From the NCBI GenBank assembly GCA_934247875.1, contig CAKQJZ010000104.1:1-5873 (forward strand): a DNA stretch of 5,873 bases, read 5' to 3'. A program made the translations under genes and the position numbers. Shown here piece after piece: positions 5,802 through 5,873 of the stretch. Position 1 is the stretch's first letter. Each line of letters opens with the position of its first letter. The notes below the pieces were generated by a model. That model was not told the origin of the DNA. It worked only from the letters and a program-made list of their open reading frames with translations, and did not search any database. The DNA is from an uncultured Spirochaetales bacterium. GTDB lineage: Bacteria; Spirochaetota; Spirochaetia; Sphaerochaetales; Sphaerochaetaceae.

Positions 5802-5873
5802 AATAATGCTCCATCTAATATTTATGCCATAAATGACATTTTTATAATATTAATATCTATATTATTTATTAAC
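5802..5873 (-). promoter_or_regulatory. AT-rich upstream region of the ATPase gene with ATGNCAT repeats
   Basis: This stretch contains the GGAG Shine-Dalgarno site (5809-5812) of the ATPase gene. Beyond it lie two copies of the palindromic heptamer ATGNCAT (ATGCCAT 5824-5830 and ATGACAT 5833-5839), nine bases apart centre to centre and together forming an imperfect 16-base palindrome. The rest (5840-5873) is almost purely A and T with several -10-like hexamers but no clear -35. Promoter location here is expected from gene orientation; the repeats as an operator are only a suggestion. Confidence 0.35.

Noticed and set aside
1..5873. CRISPR array, tRNA, rRNA, riboswitch, insertion sequence or attachment site
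   Set aside because: By eye on both strands I saw no regularly spaced repeats, cloverleaf-like segments, transposase genes or terminal inverted repeats; almost all of the window is coding.

Overview
The window holds seven protein-coding genes and no RNA genes, CRISPR array or insertion sequence. It looks like chromosomal sequence from a spirochaete. This is inferred from remembered family resemblance, not from a search: the adenylate kinase resembles Sphaerochaeta/Treponema-type sequences, and it sits beside a long-form uracil phosphoribosyltransferase, a small TPR-like lipoprotein and a membrane protein of unknown function. The DNA is moderately AT-rich, Shine-Dalgarno sites are purine-rich, and ATG, GTG and TTG starts all seem to be used.

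Left part (1-2468): adk (minus strand) and a uracil phosphoribosyltransferase gene (plus strand) diverge from a shared promoter region of about 100 bases. A probable hairpin terminator follows adk at the window edge. The UPRT gene is followed, with a 23-base overlap, by a lipoprotein gene starting at TTG. The two appear to form a translationally coupled pair.

Middle part (2354-4455, minus strand): four genes are packed almost without gaps, in transcription order: a polytopic membrane protein of unknown function, a CYTH-domain phosphohydrolase/cyclase-like protein, a stand-alone parvulin prolyl isomerase and RNase HI. Junctions are +1, +1 and -1 nucleotide, so this is almost certainly one operon. 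The rnhA gene overlaps the convergent lipoprotein gene by 36 bases. The operon's strong Rho-independent terminator lies inside the lipoprotein coding sequence, on the opposite strand.

Right part (4456-5873, minus strand): a complete AAA_14/DUF4143-type ATPase gene with its own Shine-Dalgarno site, preceded by a very AT-rich stretch with a pair of ATGNCAT repeats. It has no recognisable partner gene here and may be an accessory insertion upstream of the operon.

Functionally the window is mostly housekeeping: nucleotide energy balance (Adk), pyrimidine salvage (UPRT), R-loop/RNA primer removal (RNase HI), protein folding (parvulin). No previously undescribed multi-gene system is evident. The points most worth a second look are the terminator embedded in an opposing gene, the long-form UPRT with an altered phosphate-binding loop, and the uncharacterised membrane protein heading the operon.
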